DNA of 64,000 bases from Methylobacterium sp. J-077 (GTDB lineage: Bacteria; Pseudomonadota; Alphaproteobacteria; Rhizobiales; Beijerinckiaceae). Below are positions 35,362 through 44,135 of this stretch, one piece after another. The stretch is from the NCBI RefSeq assembly GCF_022829365.1, contig NZ_JAKSYJ010000111.1, positions 62,001-126,000 on the forward strand. Reading direction: 5' to 3'. A program made the position numbers and the translations under genes. The notes below the pieces were generated by a model. The model ran no database searches. It was not told the origin of the DNA and saw only the letters and a list, made by a program, of their open reading frames with translations. Numbering within the stretch: the stretch's first letter is position 1; each line of letters starts with the position of its first letter.

Positions 35362-36462
35362 ATGCTTGGCTACATCCTCCGCCGCATCGGCCTGATGATC
35401 CCGACCCTGTTCGGGATCATGCTGATCACCTTCACCATCGTGCAATTCGCCCCCGGTGGCCCGGTGGAGCGGGTGCTCTCGCAGATGAAGGGCCAGGGCG
35501 ACGGCGCCCTGTCGCGGGTCACCGGCGGCGCCGGCGATCTCGGCGGCGGTCGGCCGGCAGGGGGCGGGGACGGCAATTCCCGCTATCGTGGCGCGCAAGG
35601 GTTGAGCCCGGACTTCATCGCCAAGCTGGAGAAGCAGTTCGGCTTCGACAAGCCGGCGCCCGAGCGCTTCGCCAAGATGCTCTGGGACTACACGAGGTTC
35701 GATTTCGGCCGCAGCTATTTTCGCGACGTCACCGTCATCCAGCTGATCAAGGAGCGCCTGCCGGTCTCGATCTCGCTGGGCCTGTGGATGACGCTGCTGT
35801 CCTACGCGATCTCGATCCCACTGGGCATCCGCAAGGCCGTCAAGGACGGCGAGCGCTTCGACCGCTGGACCTCCTTCGTGGTGATCATCGGCTACGCGAT
35901 CCCGGGCTTCATGTTCGGGCTGATGCTGATCATCCTGTTCGCGGGCGGCTCGTTCTACCAGTTTTTTCCGCTGCGCGGCCTGACCAGCGAGGGCTGGGAG
36001 ACCTTCTCCACCTGGCACAAGCTCACCGACTACGCATGGCACATGGTGCTGCCGCTCACCGCACTGGTGATCGGCGCCTTCGCGACCTCGACCCTGCTCA
36101 CCAAGAACTCGTTCCTCGACGAGATCCGCAAGCAATACGTCCTGACCGCGCGGATGAAGGGCCTATCCGAGCGACGCGTGCTCTACGGCCACGTCTTCCG
36201 CAACGCCATGCTGATCGTCATCGCCGGCTTCCCGGGCGCGTTCATCTCGGCCTTCTTCACCGGCTCGCTGCTGATCGAGACGATCTTCTCACTCGACGGG
36301 CTGGGGGAGCTGTCGTTCCGCTCGATCGTCGGCCGCGACTACCCGGTGGTGTTCGCGACCCTGTACATCTTCTCCCTGCTCGGGCTGGCGGTGAACCTGC
36401 TGTCCGATCTGATCTACGTCTGGATCGACCCGCGGATCGATTTCTCCGCCCGGGCGACGTGA
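35362..36462 (+). CDS. yejB: YejB-like peptide ABC transporter permease
   Basis: The 366-residue inner-membrane permease has the DppB-type N-terminal helix (LGYILRRIGLMIPTLFGIMLITFTIVQFAPGGP) and a C-terminal permease domain with the ATPase-contact EAA-type loop (SFLDEIRKQYVLTARMKGLSERRVLYGHVFRNAM). The periplasmic stretch at residues 50-80 is Gly-rich and unusually long. YejE and YejF, the second permease and the ATPase, would be expected next but the following gene is on the other strand and unrelated, so this importer is incomplete here. Confidence 0.92.
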   Translation: MLGYILRRIGLMIPTLFGIMLITFTIVQFAPGGPVERVLSQMKGQGDGALSRVTGGAGDLGGGRPAGGGDGNSRYRGAQGLSPDFIAKLEKQFGFDKPAPERFAKMLWDYTRFDFGRSYFRDVTVIQLIKERLPVSISLGLWMTLLSYAISIPLGIRKAVKDGERFDRWTSFVVIIGYAIPGFMFGLMLIILFAGGSFYQFFPLRGLTSEGWETFSTWHKLTDYAWHMVLPLTALVIGAFATSTLLTKNSFLDEIRKQYVLTARMKGLSERRVLYGHVFRNAMLIVIAGFPGAFISAFFTGSLLIETIFSLDGLGELSFRSIVGRDYPVVFATLYIFSLLGLAVNLLSDLIYVWIDPRIDFSARAT

Positions 36463-36487
36463 GGGTGGCAGGCGGGGCGGAGCCCGC

Positions 36488-37099
36488 TCACGACAGCGGC
36501 GAGCCCGGATCCGGCAGGGCGATGGTCGAGGTGGCCTCGAGGATCTGGTCCGGTCCGCCCTTCGGGGGCCACGCGCCGGAGGCGTAGGCGTTCGCGCGCA
36601 GCCTCGCCCGCTCTTCCAGGCTGGTGAAGGCCCAGATGTGCGTGATCCGGGGGGCACCGTCGAGGGCGTACAGGTTGGTCACGAGATGCGCGGTGTAGGG
36701 CTTGGCCGGCGCGATCGCCGCCTCCCAGGCTGCCAGCGTCGGCGCGAGGCCGCCGGGCCTGAGCCGATAGGTCCGGATCTCGTACACGCCGCCGCGCGAG
36801 CCGGTCCGCACCGGCGGCAGGAACGGGAACGGCGCGTAGCTGTCCATGGTCAAAGCGGTGAGGTGATCGCCCGCGTGGAACGGCGCGGCGCTCATCAGGG
36901 CGCGCCGCCGCTCCGCCGTCATCGCCTCGGGGGCCTGGAAGCGGCGCAGGAGCACCACCCGGCCGAGGGTGCCGATCTCGGTGCGCCAGCAGCCGAGCAG
37001 CGTCCCGGCCTCCGCCTCGGCGGCCCAGGCGCACGCCCGCTCGGCGACTTGGCCGACCGCCAGCAACGGGCAGGACAGCGTGGCGAGTTCGTAGAGCAT
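36488..37099 (-). CDS. NIPSNAP-family protein
   Basis: The 203-residue product has a tandem ferredoxin-like (dimeric alpha/beta barrel) layout with GGVYEIRTYRLRPGGLAPTLAAWEAAI near residue 110 and ITHIWAFTSLEERARLRA, which are NIPSNAP hallmarks. The first half is a second, degenerate copy. Family functions are poorly known. It is convergent with yejB (25 bases apart) and lies downstream of the AraC gene on the same strand, so it may be co-transcribed with it. A six-base tandem repeat precedes its ribosome-binding site. Confidence 0.8.
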   Translation of the reverse strand: MLYELATLSCPLLAVGQVAERACAWAAEAEAGTLLGCWRTEIGTLGRVVLLRRFQAPEAMTAERRRALMSAAPFHAGDHLTALTMDSYAPFPFLPPVRTGSRGGVYEIRTYRLRPGGLAPTLAAWEAAIAPAKPYTAHLVTNLYALDGAPRITHIWAFTSLEERARLRANAYASGAWPPKGGPDQILEATSTIALPDPGSPLS

Positions 37100-37112
37100 G
37101 GCCGGGCGCCTC

Positions 37113-37140
37113 CGCTTTCGCTTTCGCTTTCGCTTGCTTT
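37113..37140 (-). repeat. Hexanucleotide tandem repeat in NIPSNAP gene leader
   Basis: On the plus strand GCTTTC repeats about three to four times (GAAAGC on the transcribed strand) just upstream of the NIPSNAP ribosome-binding site. Copy-number change could alter leader spacing. Confidence 0.65.
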
Positions 37141-37191
37141 ACCCGGCTGAAGCTAGATCACCGCGATCCCGGGGCGAGGGCCGCGCGGGAC

Positions 37192-37992
37192 CTACCGTGC
37201 TTCCCCACTGCCGAGCACCCGCGCCACCGTGCTCCGCAGCGCCTGGGCGCTGCGATAACCCACCGCCGCCGCGACCGCTCCGAGGGGCCGCCCCTCGGCG
37301 GTCAGCGCGAGCGCCCGGATCACCCGGGCCCGCGCCCGCCAGTCGCCGAAGCTCAAGCCCGTCTCGGTGCGGAACCCCCGGGTCAGGGTGCGCCGGCTCG
37401 CTCCGGCGCGGTCGGCCCAAGCGTCGAGGTCGTCGGCCGCGGCCGGATCCGCGATCAGGCCGAGGCAGACCCGGCGCAGGCGGGCATCTCGGGGCAGCGG
37501 CAGGGTGAGCGGCGTCTCGGGGGCGCGGCCGATCTCGTCGAGCACCAGGGCGGCGAGGTGGCCGCCGCGGCCGGCCTCGTCGTACAGCACCGGCTCCAGC
37601 CCGAGGGCCGCGAGCGCCGCGGCGAGCAACGGGGAGACCAGGATCACCCGGCAGCGCTCCGGGAAGGCCGACACCGCGGTCGGATCGAGATAGGCGGAGC
37701 ACATCGCCACCGCGCCGTGGGTCGCCACGGCGTGCGGCAGGCGCGGCGGGATCCATAGGGCATGCCCCTCCGGCACGACCCAGGTGCCATCGTCGGCCGA
37801 GGCCGTCATCAGGCCCTCCGTCGCGTAGAGAAGCTGCGCACGCGGGTGGAAATGCCGGTCCAGCCGCATCCCGGCCGGGTAGGTCTTGGGCATCACCGCG
37901 ACGGCGCGCGGCACGTCCTGATAATCGGCAGCCTCCGTCGAGCGTCCGCGACGCGGCTGGCCGCTCGAACAAAATGGCCCGTTCGCATCCAT
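37192..37992 (-). CDS. AraC-family transcriptional regulator
   Basis: The 266-residue regulator has a cupin sensor half (HFHPRAQLLYATEGLMTASADDGTWVVPEGHALWIPPRLPHAV at about residues 47-88) and a C-terminal double helix-turn-helix (DLDAWADRAGASRRTLTRGFRTETGLSFGDWRARARVIRALALTAEGRPL...GYRSAQALRSTVARVLG). It is divergent from the MFS gene, with 62 bases between starts, so it probably controls that transporter. A later ATG at 37893 would remove a non-conserved leader of 33 residues and is possible. Confidence 0.9.
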   Translation of the reverse strand: MDANGPFCSSGQPRRGRSTEAADYQDVPRAVAVMPKTYPAGMRLDRHFHPRAQLLYATEGLMTASADDGTWVVPEGHALWIPPRLPHAVATHGAVAMCSAYLDPTAVSAFPERCRVILVSPLLAAALAALGLEPVLYDEAGRGGHLAALVLDEIGRAPETPLTLPLPRDARLRRVCLGLIADPAAADDLDAWADRAGASRRTLTRGFRTETGLSFGDWRARARVIRALALTAEGRPLGAVAAAVGYRSAQALRSTVARVLGSGEAR

Positions 37993-38054
37993 ATCCGGCC
38001 CGACACGTCTATCGGGCCAAGGTATCAGGGGACGATCCCGGAGGATACGCCGCG

Positions 38055-39251
38055 ATGGATGCCGAAACCCTGTCCCGCCGCACGCTGCGCTTCGTCAACG
38101 TCGCGCACGCCCTCGACCATTTTGTGCTGCTGATCTACCCGACCGCGGTCATCGCCATCGCGTCCCAGACCGGGCTCGGTTACGGCGAGCTGATCGGGCT
38201 CGCGACCGGCGCCTTCGTGGCCTTCGGCCTGTGCTCGCTGCCGATGGGCTGGCTGGCGGACCGGTTCGGCCGGCGCAATATGCTGGCGGTGTTCTTTCTC
38301 GGCTACGGGCTGTCCTGCCTCGGGGTGGCGAGCGCCACGACGCCGCTGAGCTTCGCGCTGTGGCTGTGCGTGCTCGGCCTCGCCTCGGCGATCTACCACC
38401 CGGTCGGCTCGACCATGCTGGTGACCCACGCGCGCCGGCTCGGGCGCGACCTCGGCGTCAACGGCGTCTGGGGCAATCTCGGCGCCGCCTCGGCCTCGGG
38501 GGTGACCGCGTTGCTCGCCGCCACCGCCGGCTGGCGCGCCGCCTTCGTGGTCCCGGGCCTGGTCTGCCTCGCCTGCGGCGCCGCCTTCCTGGCGCTGGTC
38601 CCGGGCGACGGCGAGGCCGGCGGCAGGAAGGCCGGCGGTGCGGCCGCGATCGCCGTGAGCCGGCCCTGGGCGCTGATGGCCCTGTACGCCCTGGCGATCT
38701 TCGCCGGCGGCGTGACCTTCAACCTGACCACGATCAGCCTGCCCAAGGTGATCGACGAGGGCGTGGGCCACGCTCTGCCGCTGGCGCTGATCGGCTCTCT
38801 CGCGACCGTGGTCTTCCTGTTCGGGGCGCTGATGCAGCTCGCCATGGGCCGGCTGATCGACCGGTTCAGCCTGCCGGCCCTGTTCGTCACCCTGTCGGTG
38901 CTGCAGCCCCTGGGCCTCGGGCTCGCGGCGCTCTCGACCGGCCTACCGCTGCTCGCGGGCCTGATGCTGGCCATGACGGCGATCTACGGGCAGGTGGTGA
39001 TCAACGACGCGATGATCGCCCGCTACGTGCCGCCCGCCTACCGGGCGCGGGCCTACAGCGTGCGCTATTTCGTGGGCTTCACCGCCAGCGGCTTCGTGGT
39101 CCCGGCGATCGCGGTGCTGCACGAGCGCGGCGGCTTCGCCCTGGTGCTCGGCATCGCGGCCGCCTGCGGCGCGGTGATCTGGCTCTCGGCGATCGGCTTC
39201 CTGCGGCTGACGCAGGGCGGCCCCCGCGCCGCCCTGGCGGCAGCGGAGTAG
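38055..39251 (+). CDS. MFS transporter
   Basis: The 398-residue product has twelve predicted transmembrane helices and the MFS loop signature GWLADRFGRRNML between helices 2 and 3. It starts VAHALDHFVLLIYPTAVIAIAS. The divergent AraC regulator beside it suggests ligand-induced expression, and the pair looks like an efflux or uptake module. The substrate is not indicated. The ATG at 38055 is preferred over the longer frame that overlaps the AraC gene. Confidence 0.9.
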   Translation: MDAETLSRRTLRFVNVAHALDHFVLLIYPTAVIAIASQTGLGYGELIGLATGAFVAFGLCSLPMGWLADRFGRRNMLAVFFLGYGLSCLGVASATTPLSFALWLCVLGLASAIYHPVGSTMLVTHARRLGRDLGVNGVWGNLGAASASGVTALLAATAGWRAAFVVPGLVCLACGAAFLALVPGDGEAGGRKAGGAAAIAVSRPWALMALYALAIFAGGVTFNLTTISLPKVIDEGVGHALPLALIGSLATVVFLFGALMQLAMGRLIDRFSLPALFVTLSVLQPLGLGLAALSTGLPLLAGLMLAMTAIYGQVVINDAMIARYVPPAYRARAYSVRYFVGFTASGFVVPAIAVLHERGGFALVLGIAAACGAVIWLSAIGFLRLTQGGPRAALAAAE

Positions 39252-39317
39252 GCCGGCGGTTTGCCGCACCGGGCCGGCGCTGCTACGCGGCGGCGGTTCC
39301 GAGCCGCGAGCCCGCCC

Positions 39318-39821
39318 TTGACCACACTCTCCCTCGTGATCCGGCCCGAGCGACCGGAGGACGCCCCTGCAATCGACCGGCTCCAGGCCCGAGCCTTCGG
39401 CCCCGGACGGTTCGCCCGCACCGCCTACCGGTTGCGTGAGCGCGCGCGCGAGCGGAGGGATCTGGGCATCACCGCCTCGGTCGGCAACTTTCTGGTGGGC
39501 TCCGTACGGATGGGTCCGGTGCGGGCCGGGACCATGTCGTTCGTCATGCTCGGCCCCCTGGCGGTGGATCCGAGCTTCGCGGGCCGCGGCATCGGCGGCA
39601 CCCTGACCCGGGCGGCGATCGAGGCCGCCCGGCAGGCCGGCGAGGGCTTGGTGATCTTGGTGGGCGACGCGTCCTATTACAGCCGCTTCGGCTTCACCCC
39701 GGTCCCGCCGGGGCGCCTGACCCTGCCGGGACCGGTGGACCCGGCCCGGCTCCTGTGGCTGGAACTGGCAGCTGGGTTCCATGAGGGCGTGTCGGGCCTG
39801 GTCGAGGCGGTGCGACCCTGA
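39318..39821 (+). CDS. GNAT N-acetyltransferase (YhbS-like)
   Basis: The 167-residue product carries the GNAT acetyl-CoA loop in VDPSFAGRGIGGTLTRAAIEAARQAGEGLVILVGDASYYSRFGFTP (R-G-I-G-G motif near residue 93). The VGDASYYSRFGF segment is typical of the YhbS subgroup. The start is a TTG at 39318, where homology begins. Acceptor substrate unknown. It lies 66 bases after the MFS gene and may be co-transcribed. Confidence 0.87.
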   Translation: MTTLSLVIRPERPEDAPAIDRLQARAFGPGRFARTAYRLRERARERRDLGITASVGNFLVGSVRMGPVRAGTMSFVMLGPLAVDPSFAGRGIGGTLTRAAIEAARQAGEGLVILVGDASYYSRFGFTPVPPGRLTLPGPVDPARLLWLELAAGFHEGVSGLVEAVRP

Positions 39822-39902
39822 TCCGTCGGGCCGCGGGCGGCAGACAGACCATCTTGGTTTCAAAAGACCGTCGACCTTCGGGATCCCCGTCTTCAGCCGA
39901 AC

Positions 39903-40631
39903 TTAGACATTCGGTTCGACGCGCCCCTCGATCAGGCGCGCGTATTCGGCTTCCGCCGCGCCGTAGCCGTCCCCGGCATAGTCGAGCAGCCCCTCGCGAT
40001 CGGTGATCTCGACGCTACCGCGACGTTTCTGGACGAAGCCGGCCTTCTCCAGGGTCCGCAGGGCCGCCGTCACGCCCGGACGCTCGACGCCCAGCATGAA
40101 CGACATGAAATCCTGCGTGACCGTGATCTGGTCGCCGTCGATCCGATCGTGACACATCATCAACCACCGGGCGAGGCGCGTCGCCGTGTTGCCCCGGGCA
40201 TTGGCGAAGGCTGTCTGGGCCGTCTGGACGAACTGCGCCTGGATGAAGCGATGCAGCAGCCGGCGCAGGGCCGGGCGCTGCTCAACCTCGGCCCGCAGCA
40301 CCGCCACGTCGATGCTCAGCATGTGCCCGGCCATCTGCACGAAGTGGGTGTGCGGGCTGCGATCGTCGTCGAGCAGGATGGGAGAAGCACCCACCAGACC
40401 TTCCCGGCCGATCAGACCGATCTCGACCCGGCCGCTGGGCTCGTCGGTGGTGATCGAGACAAAACCCTCTTCCGGGAAGTAGACGGTCTCGATCACCGTA
40501 TGGGAGGAGATCAGGACGTGCCGCAATGGCATCTCCTGGACGCGCAGGGCCGGTTGCAGGGCGCCGAAATCCTCCGGCGAAAGCGCGCGGAGGAGGCGGT
40601 TGCGCACGTCCGGTTGCTGGAGGGGGGCCAT
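39903..40631 (-). CDS. Crp/Fnr-family transcriptional regulator
   Basis: The 242-residue regulator has a cyclic-nucleotide-like N-terminal barrel (VYFPEEGFVSITTDEPSGRVEIGLIGREGLVG) and a C-terminal winged helix (ITVTQDFMSFMLGVERPGVTAALRTLEKAGFVQKRRGSVEI). No Cys cluster is present, so it is not an oxygen-sensing Fnr. The effector is unknown. Many such paralogues occur in Methylobacterium and Bradyrhizobium. Confidence 0.9.
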   Translation of the reverse strand: MAPLQQPDVRNRLLRALSPEDFGALQPALRVQEMPLRHVLISSHTVIETVYFPEEGFVSITTDEPSGRVEIGLIGREGLVGASPILLDDDRSPHTHFVQMAGHMLSIDVAVLRAEVEQRPALRRLLHRFIQAQFVQTAQTAFANARGNTATRLARWLMMCHDRIDGDQITVTQDFMSFMLGVERPGVTAALRTLEKAGFVQKRRGSVEITDREGLLDYAGDGYGAAEAEYARLIEGRVEPNV

Positions 40632-40833
40632 GATGCTCGCCTGCTTGGGGGCAAGAGCACACGGCGTCCCTCAATCACCGGCGCCCGAATCGTGGCCGGC
40701 GATGGCCGTGAAGTGGTCATTTTTACCAAAAGCACAAGTGTTGCGGAAAAAGCGTATGAATATTACTGCGCTTCAAAATCAATTTTTAAGCCTCTCCGGT
40801 CGAAAAAATAACGAATGCTGAATGTTTCACTCT

Positions 40834-41088
40834 CTATCTCGCGCATAAATCGTCGGCTTGCGCCTTCAAAATCTCGCGGACGCATGCGAAGACCGCCTGC
40901 CGATCTTCAGGCTTTCGGATCGCGAGCCACATCTGCAGAAGCTGAGCCGTATGGCCGGTCGAAGGCCCATCGGGTGTTTCGAAGAATAGATTCGTCGAAC
41001 AGCCGAGCAACTCGGCCAGTTCTTCGAGTTTCCCCGATGCCCCTGCGCCCGCTACCGAACCCAGGACGTCAGGAGTCTGCATATCCAT
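40834..41088 (-). CDS. Small helical protein, possible regulator fragment
   Basis: The 84-residue product ends with TAQLLQMWLAIRKPEDRQAVFACVREILKAQ, a pattern that resembles the C-terminal tails of small Xre-type regulators of Rhizobiales ('LL..W..I.D...R..V...VR'). No complete helix-turn-helix is seen in the first 50 residues. GAGAAG precedes the ATG. It lies in a stretch with clearly lower GC than the surroundings. Function unknown. Confidence 0.55.
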   Translation of the reverse strand: MDMQTPDVLGSVAGAGASGKLEELAELLGCSTNLFFETPDGPSTGHTAQLLQMWLAIRKPEDRQAVFACVREILKAQADDLCAR

Positions 41089-41260
41089 TTCAGCTTCTCG
41101 CCCGACAAGTCGCCCCGTATCGGCGATGAATGCATCCTACCATTGTATTTTTGGTTGCAAAACCGTAATTAAAATACAATGCTTAAAATGAAAATGCGCG
41201 GATTGTAAAAATTTTACAGTGCTGGACGCATATCCGAACACTTTGCACGTTGGATATCCA

Positions 41261-41476
41261 ATGAATCGTGCCTCTGATCTTGATGCCATAGCAGATGCGT
41301 GTATTGCCGCTTACGGCGCCATCGCGGATCACGGCACCCCGCAGATGAAGATGCTGATCCGGGTGCTCCTGCACATCGTCGGCAAGGAGATCGCGCAGGA
41401 TTTGTCACGGCCGCAGCGCGGAGACAATCAAACGCGCCTTGATCTCGGGTCGCCGGAACGGCAGCACGACGATTGA
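41261..41476 (+). CDS. Small helical protein of unknown function
   Basis: A 71-codon frame starts MNRASDLDAIADACIAAYGAIADHG and continues QMKMLIRVLLHIVGKEIAQDL, predicted as two to three amphipathic helices. It is divergent from the small gene at 40834-41088 across an AT-rich promoter-like region. An upstream GTG at 41219 is open in frame but has no ribosome-binding site. The last 20 residues are less protein-like. No family recognised. Confidence 0.45.
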   Translation: MNRASDLDAIADACIAAYGAIADHGTPQMKMLIRVLLHIVGKEIAQDLSRPQRGDNQTRLDLGSPERQHDD

Positions 41477-41592
41477 ATTCGATCCTTCGGAACTCGATCC
41501 GTCTAACAGCCTGAGCGTGACAATCTTTATGGCGTCGCAGCGAACGGCCTGAACCTGAATGCGGTCGCAAGCGGAGGATATCGAGCGTCGGA

Positions 41593-42774
41593 TCACGCCC
41601 GCCGCAGCGCCAGCGCGGCGATCAGGCCGGCCGTGAGCAGCGCCAGCGCCACGGGAGTCGCCGATGTCGCAGGCCAGGCCGAAGCCGCGACCGTGAACAG
41701 AGCCCCGAACGTCATCTGAGTGAAGCCGTAGAGACTGGAGGCCGAGCCCGCCGCGTGCGGATCGACGTTCATCAGCCCGGCCACCGCGTTGGGGCTGAGC
41801 AGGCCGACCCCGACCGCATAGGCGAAGAGCGGCACGATCAGGCTGACGACGCCGAGCATCCCGGTCCGGTCGACCAGCAGCAGCGCCAGCGCCGCCGCGA
41901 TGCAGAGCAGGTTGCCGCTGCGCGCCGCCTTGCGGATCGGCACCCGGGTCGCGAGCCGGCTCGCAAGCACGGCACCGCCGACCATGCCGAACACTACCAT
42001 CAGGCAATCGAACCCGACCTCCTGCGACGAGCGCCCGAGCCGGTCCACCAGCAGGAACGGCGCCACCGCCAGGAAGGCGTAGAGGCTGGTGCCGCCGCAG
42101 GCCCCCGCCACCAAATAGGCGCGAAACACCGGCACCTTCACGAGCCGCAGGTAGCCTGCCAGCACCGCGACGAATCCCGGCAGCGCCACCTTGTGCCGGT
42201 TTGTCTCCGGCAGGGTGAACACCACCAGGGCACCGAGCAGGGCGACGATCCCGGCCAGCACCACGAACACGGCGCGCCAGCCGAACGCCTCGTTCACCAC
42301 CCCGCCGATCGCCGGGGCCAAGGCCGGCGTGAGGGTCATGGCGGTGGTCAGGATCGCGAGCTTTTTCGCCGCGTCCTCCCGGGTCGAGACGTCCCGCACC
42401 ATCGCCCGGCCGATCACCAGGGAGCCGCAGGCCCCGAGCGATTGCAGCACCCGGGCCACCAGCAGGGTGCCGATGTTCTGGGCCGGGATCGCCAGCAGCA
42501 GCCCGGCCAGGTAGAGCCCCAGCCCGCCGATCAGGATCGGACGCCGCCCGTACCGGTCGGAGAGCGGGCCGTACAGGAGCTGACCGCCCGCGAGCCCGAT
42601 CAGGTAGACCGTGATGGTGAGCTGTGCGGCGGCATGGGTGGTGCCGAGATCGGCGGCGGCGGTGGCGAGCGCGGGCACGAAGATGTGCAGCGCCACCGTG
42701 CCGGTCATGGTCACGGCGACCAGCAGCGGCAGGGGCGCCCGGCGCCCCGCCGGATCGGCACTTCGATCGGGCAA
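41593..42774 (-). CDS. Bcr/CflA-type multidrug efflux MFS transporter
   Basis: The 393-residue, twelve-helix transporter has the drug:H+ antiporter-1 (12-TMS) signatures: LTITVYLIGLAGGQLLYGPLSDRYGRRPILIGG between helices 2 and 3, and RVLQSLGACGSLVIGRAMVRDV for motif B/C. These are typical of bicyclomycin/chloramphenicol exporters. No linked regulator was identified. Substrates are inferred from the family only. Confidence 0.9.
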   Translation of the reverse strand: MPDRSADPAGRRAPLPLLVAVTMTGTVALHIFVPALATAAADLGTTHAAAQLTITVYLIGLAGGQLLYGPLSDRYGRRPILIGGLGLYLAGLLLAIPAQNIGTLLVARVLQSLGACGSLVIGRAMVRDVSTREDAAKKLAILTTAMTLTPALAPAIGGVVNEAFGWRAVFVVLAGIVALLGALVVFTLPETNRHKVALPGFVAVLAGYLRLVKVPVFRAYLVAGACGGTSLYAFLAVAPFLLVDRLGRSSQEVGFDCLMVVFGMVGGAVLASRLATRVPIRKAARSGNLLCIAAALALLLVDRTGMLGVVSLIVPLFAYAVGVGLLSPNAVAGLMNVDPHAAGSASSLYGFTQMTFGALFTVAASAWPATSATPVALALLTAGLIAALALRRA

Positions 42775-42867
42775 GAGGATTCCTTCGCGGTGTCTGACCC
42801 GGACTGATCCCGGGTCGCTGCCGCCTCAAGGCAAAGGCCGGGCCTGAGCCCGACCGTTCCTTCGCCC

Positions 42868-43842
42868 CTACGGCTTCGGCGTCGGCAGCGGCGCGTTCAG
42901 ATCCTTGGTCGGACCGTCGACCTCGAGGTTCTTGGCCCGATCCACCGCCTCGGGATTGGCCTGGGCCGCCGGCTCCTTGGTGGCCGGGGCTGACGGCGCG
43001 GTCGGCTCGGCCGGGATCAGACTCGACGGCGTGCCCTGCTGGTCGCCGTCATGGGCGCCGGCCGGCGGGGCGGGAGCGTTGCGGTCGCTCGATTCGCCGG
43101 GCGCCCGCGGGCTGCCGGCCGACTTCTCCTCGACCGGCTTGGCCGTGTCGATATCAGCCGGCTTGGCCGGGCTGTCCTTGCCCTCCGAGCCCTTGCCGGC
43201 GGCGGGCTTGGCGGCGGAGGGCTTTTCCTCGGACGCGGGTGCAGCCGCGGGCTTGTCGTCGGGCTTGGCGGCCGCAGGGGCGGCCTCCGGCTTCGTGTCG
43301 GTCTTCTCGACGGCGGGCAGCGGCTTGGGGCTATCCGCGTTGCTGCGCAGGTAGGCGATGACGTTGGCCCGCTCCTGCGGCGAGGCGATGCCGGCGAACG
43401 CCATCTTGGTGCCCGGGGCGTAGGCCTTGGGGCTGGTCAGGAAGGCGTCCAGGTCGTCGTAGGTCCAGGCGCCACCCTTTCCCTTCAGCGCTGCCGAGTA
43501 CTCGAAGCCGGGATGCGCGCCCTTCGGCCGCTCGACCACGCCGTACAGGTCCGGGCCGACCTTGTTCGGGCCGCCCTTCTCGAAATTGTGGCAGGCATGG
43601 CAGGCCTTGGTGCCGGCCTCACCCTTCTCGGCGTTGGCGCCGGCGAGCCGCACGGCGATCGGCTCGACCTTGGCTTCCGGGGCTGCGGCTGCGGTCTGCG
43701 GCTCCGGCTCGGGCAGATCGTAGCCGGCTTTGCCGGCGGGTCTGGGATGGTAGATCAGCTCGGCGACGAAACCCGATCCAGCCGCGAACAACAGGGCGCC
43801 GAGGACGGCGCCGAGGACCTTGTTCACCTCGAACGAGTTCAT
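42868..43842 (-). CDS. Membrane-anchored cytochrome c (CycM-like) with long Pro/Ala tail
   Basis: The 324-residue product has an N-terminal anchor (VLGAVLGALLFAAGSGFVAELIY), a haem site C81-H-A-C84-H85 (KACHACHNF), and the axial Met in PGTKMAFAG near residue 144. The layout is that of class I cytochrome c552/CycM, which passes electrons from complex III to terminal oxidases. From about residue 175 to the end it is a low-complexity Ala/Pro/Lys/Glu-rich tail about 150 residues long, not part of the cytochrome fold, probably a periplasmic spacer. Confidence 0.9.
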   Translation of the reverse strand: MNSFEVNKVLGAVLGALLFAAGSGFVAELIYHPRPAGKAGYDLPEPEPQTAAAAPEAKVEPIAVRLAGANAEKGEAGTKACHACHNFEKGGPNKVGPDLYGVVERPKGAHPGFEYSAALKGKGGAWTYDDLDAFLTSPKAYAPGTKMAFAGIASPQERANVIAYLRSNADSPKPLPAVEKTDTKPEAAPAAAKPDDKPAAAPASEEKPSAAKPAAGKGSEGKDSPAKPADIDTAKPVEEKSAGSPRAPGESSDRNAPAPPAGAHDGDQQGTPSSLIPAEPTAPSAPATKEPAAQANPEAVDRAKNLEVDGPTKDLNAPLPTPKP

Positions 43843-44135
43843 GCTCTTCTCTCGATCTGCCCATGCCCGTCGCCGGCTGGCCGGGACGTGGGACCTTGGA
43901 AGATTTCAAGGGTGCTTAGCCGTTCCGGCACGATCTTGACAATGCCGGACCCGGGATCCGCACTGTCGCGGGACGAAACCGTCGAGGCAAATCGCCCAGC
44001 TTGTCACCCGGCGGCATCATTTTTCCGGATCGCGAGACCCCGCTCCCCTGCCGCGCGAGGGACGACAATCGCGGGAAGGCCTGTTAAGCAGCCGCGCTTC
44101 GCTGGCGGACGCCTCGCCTCAGGTCCGAGCCCTTA

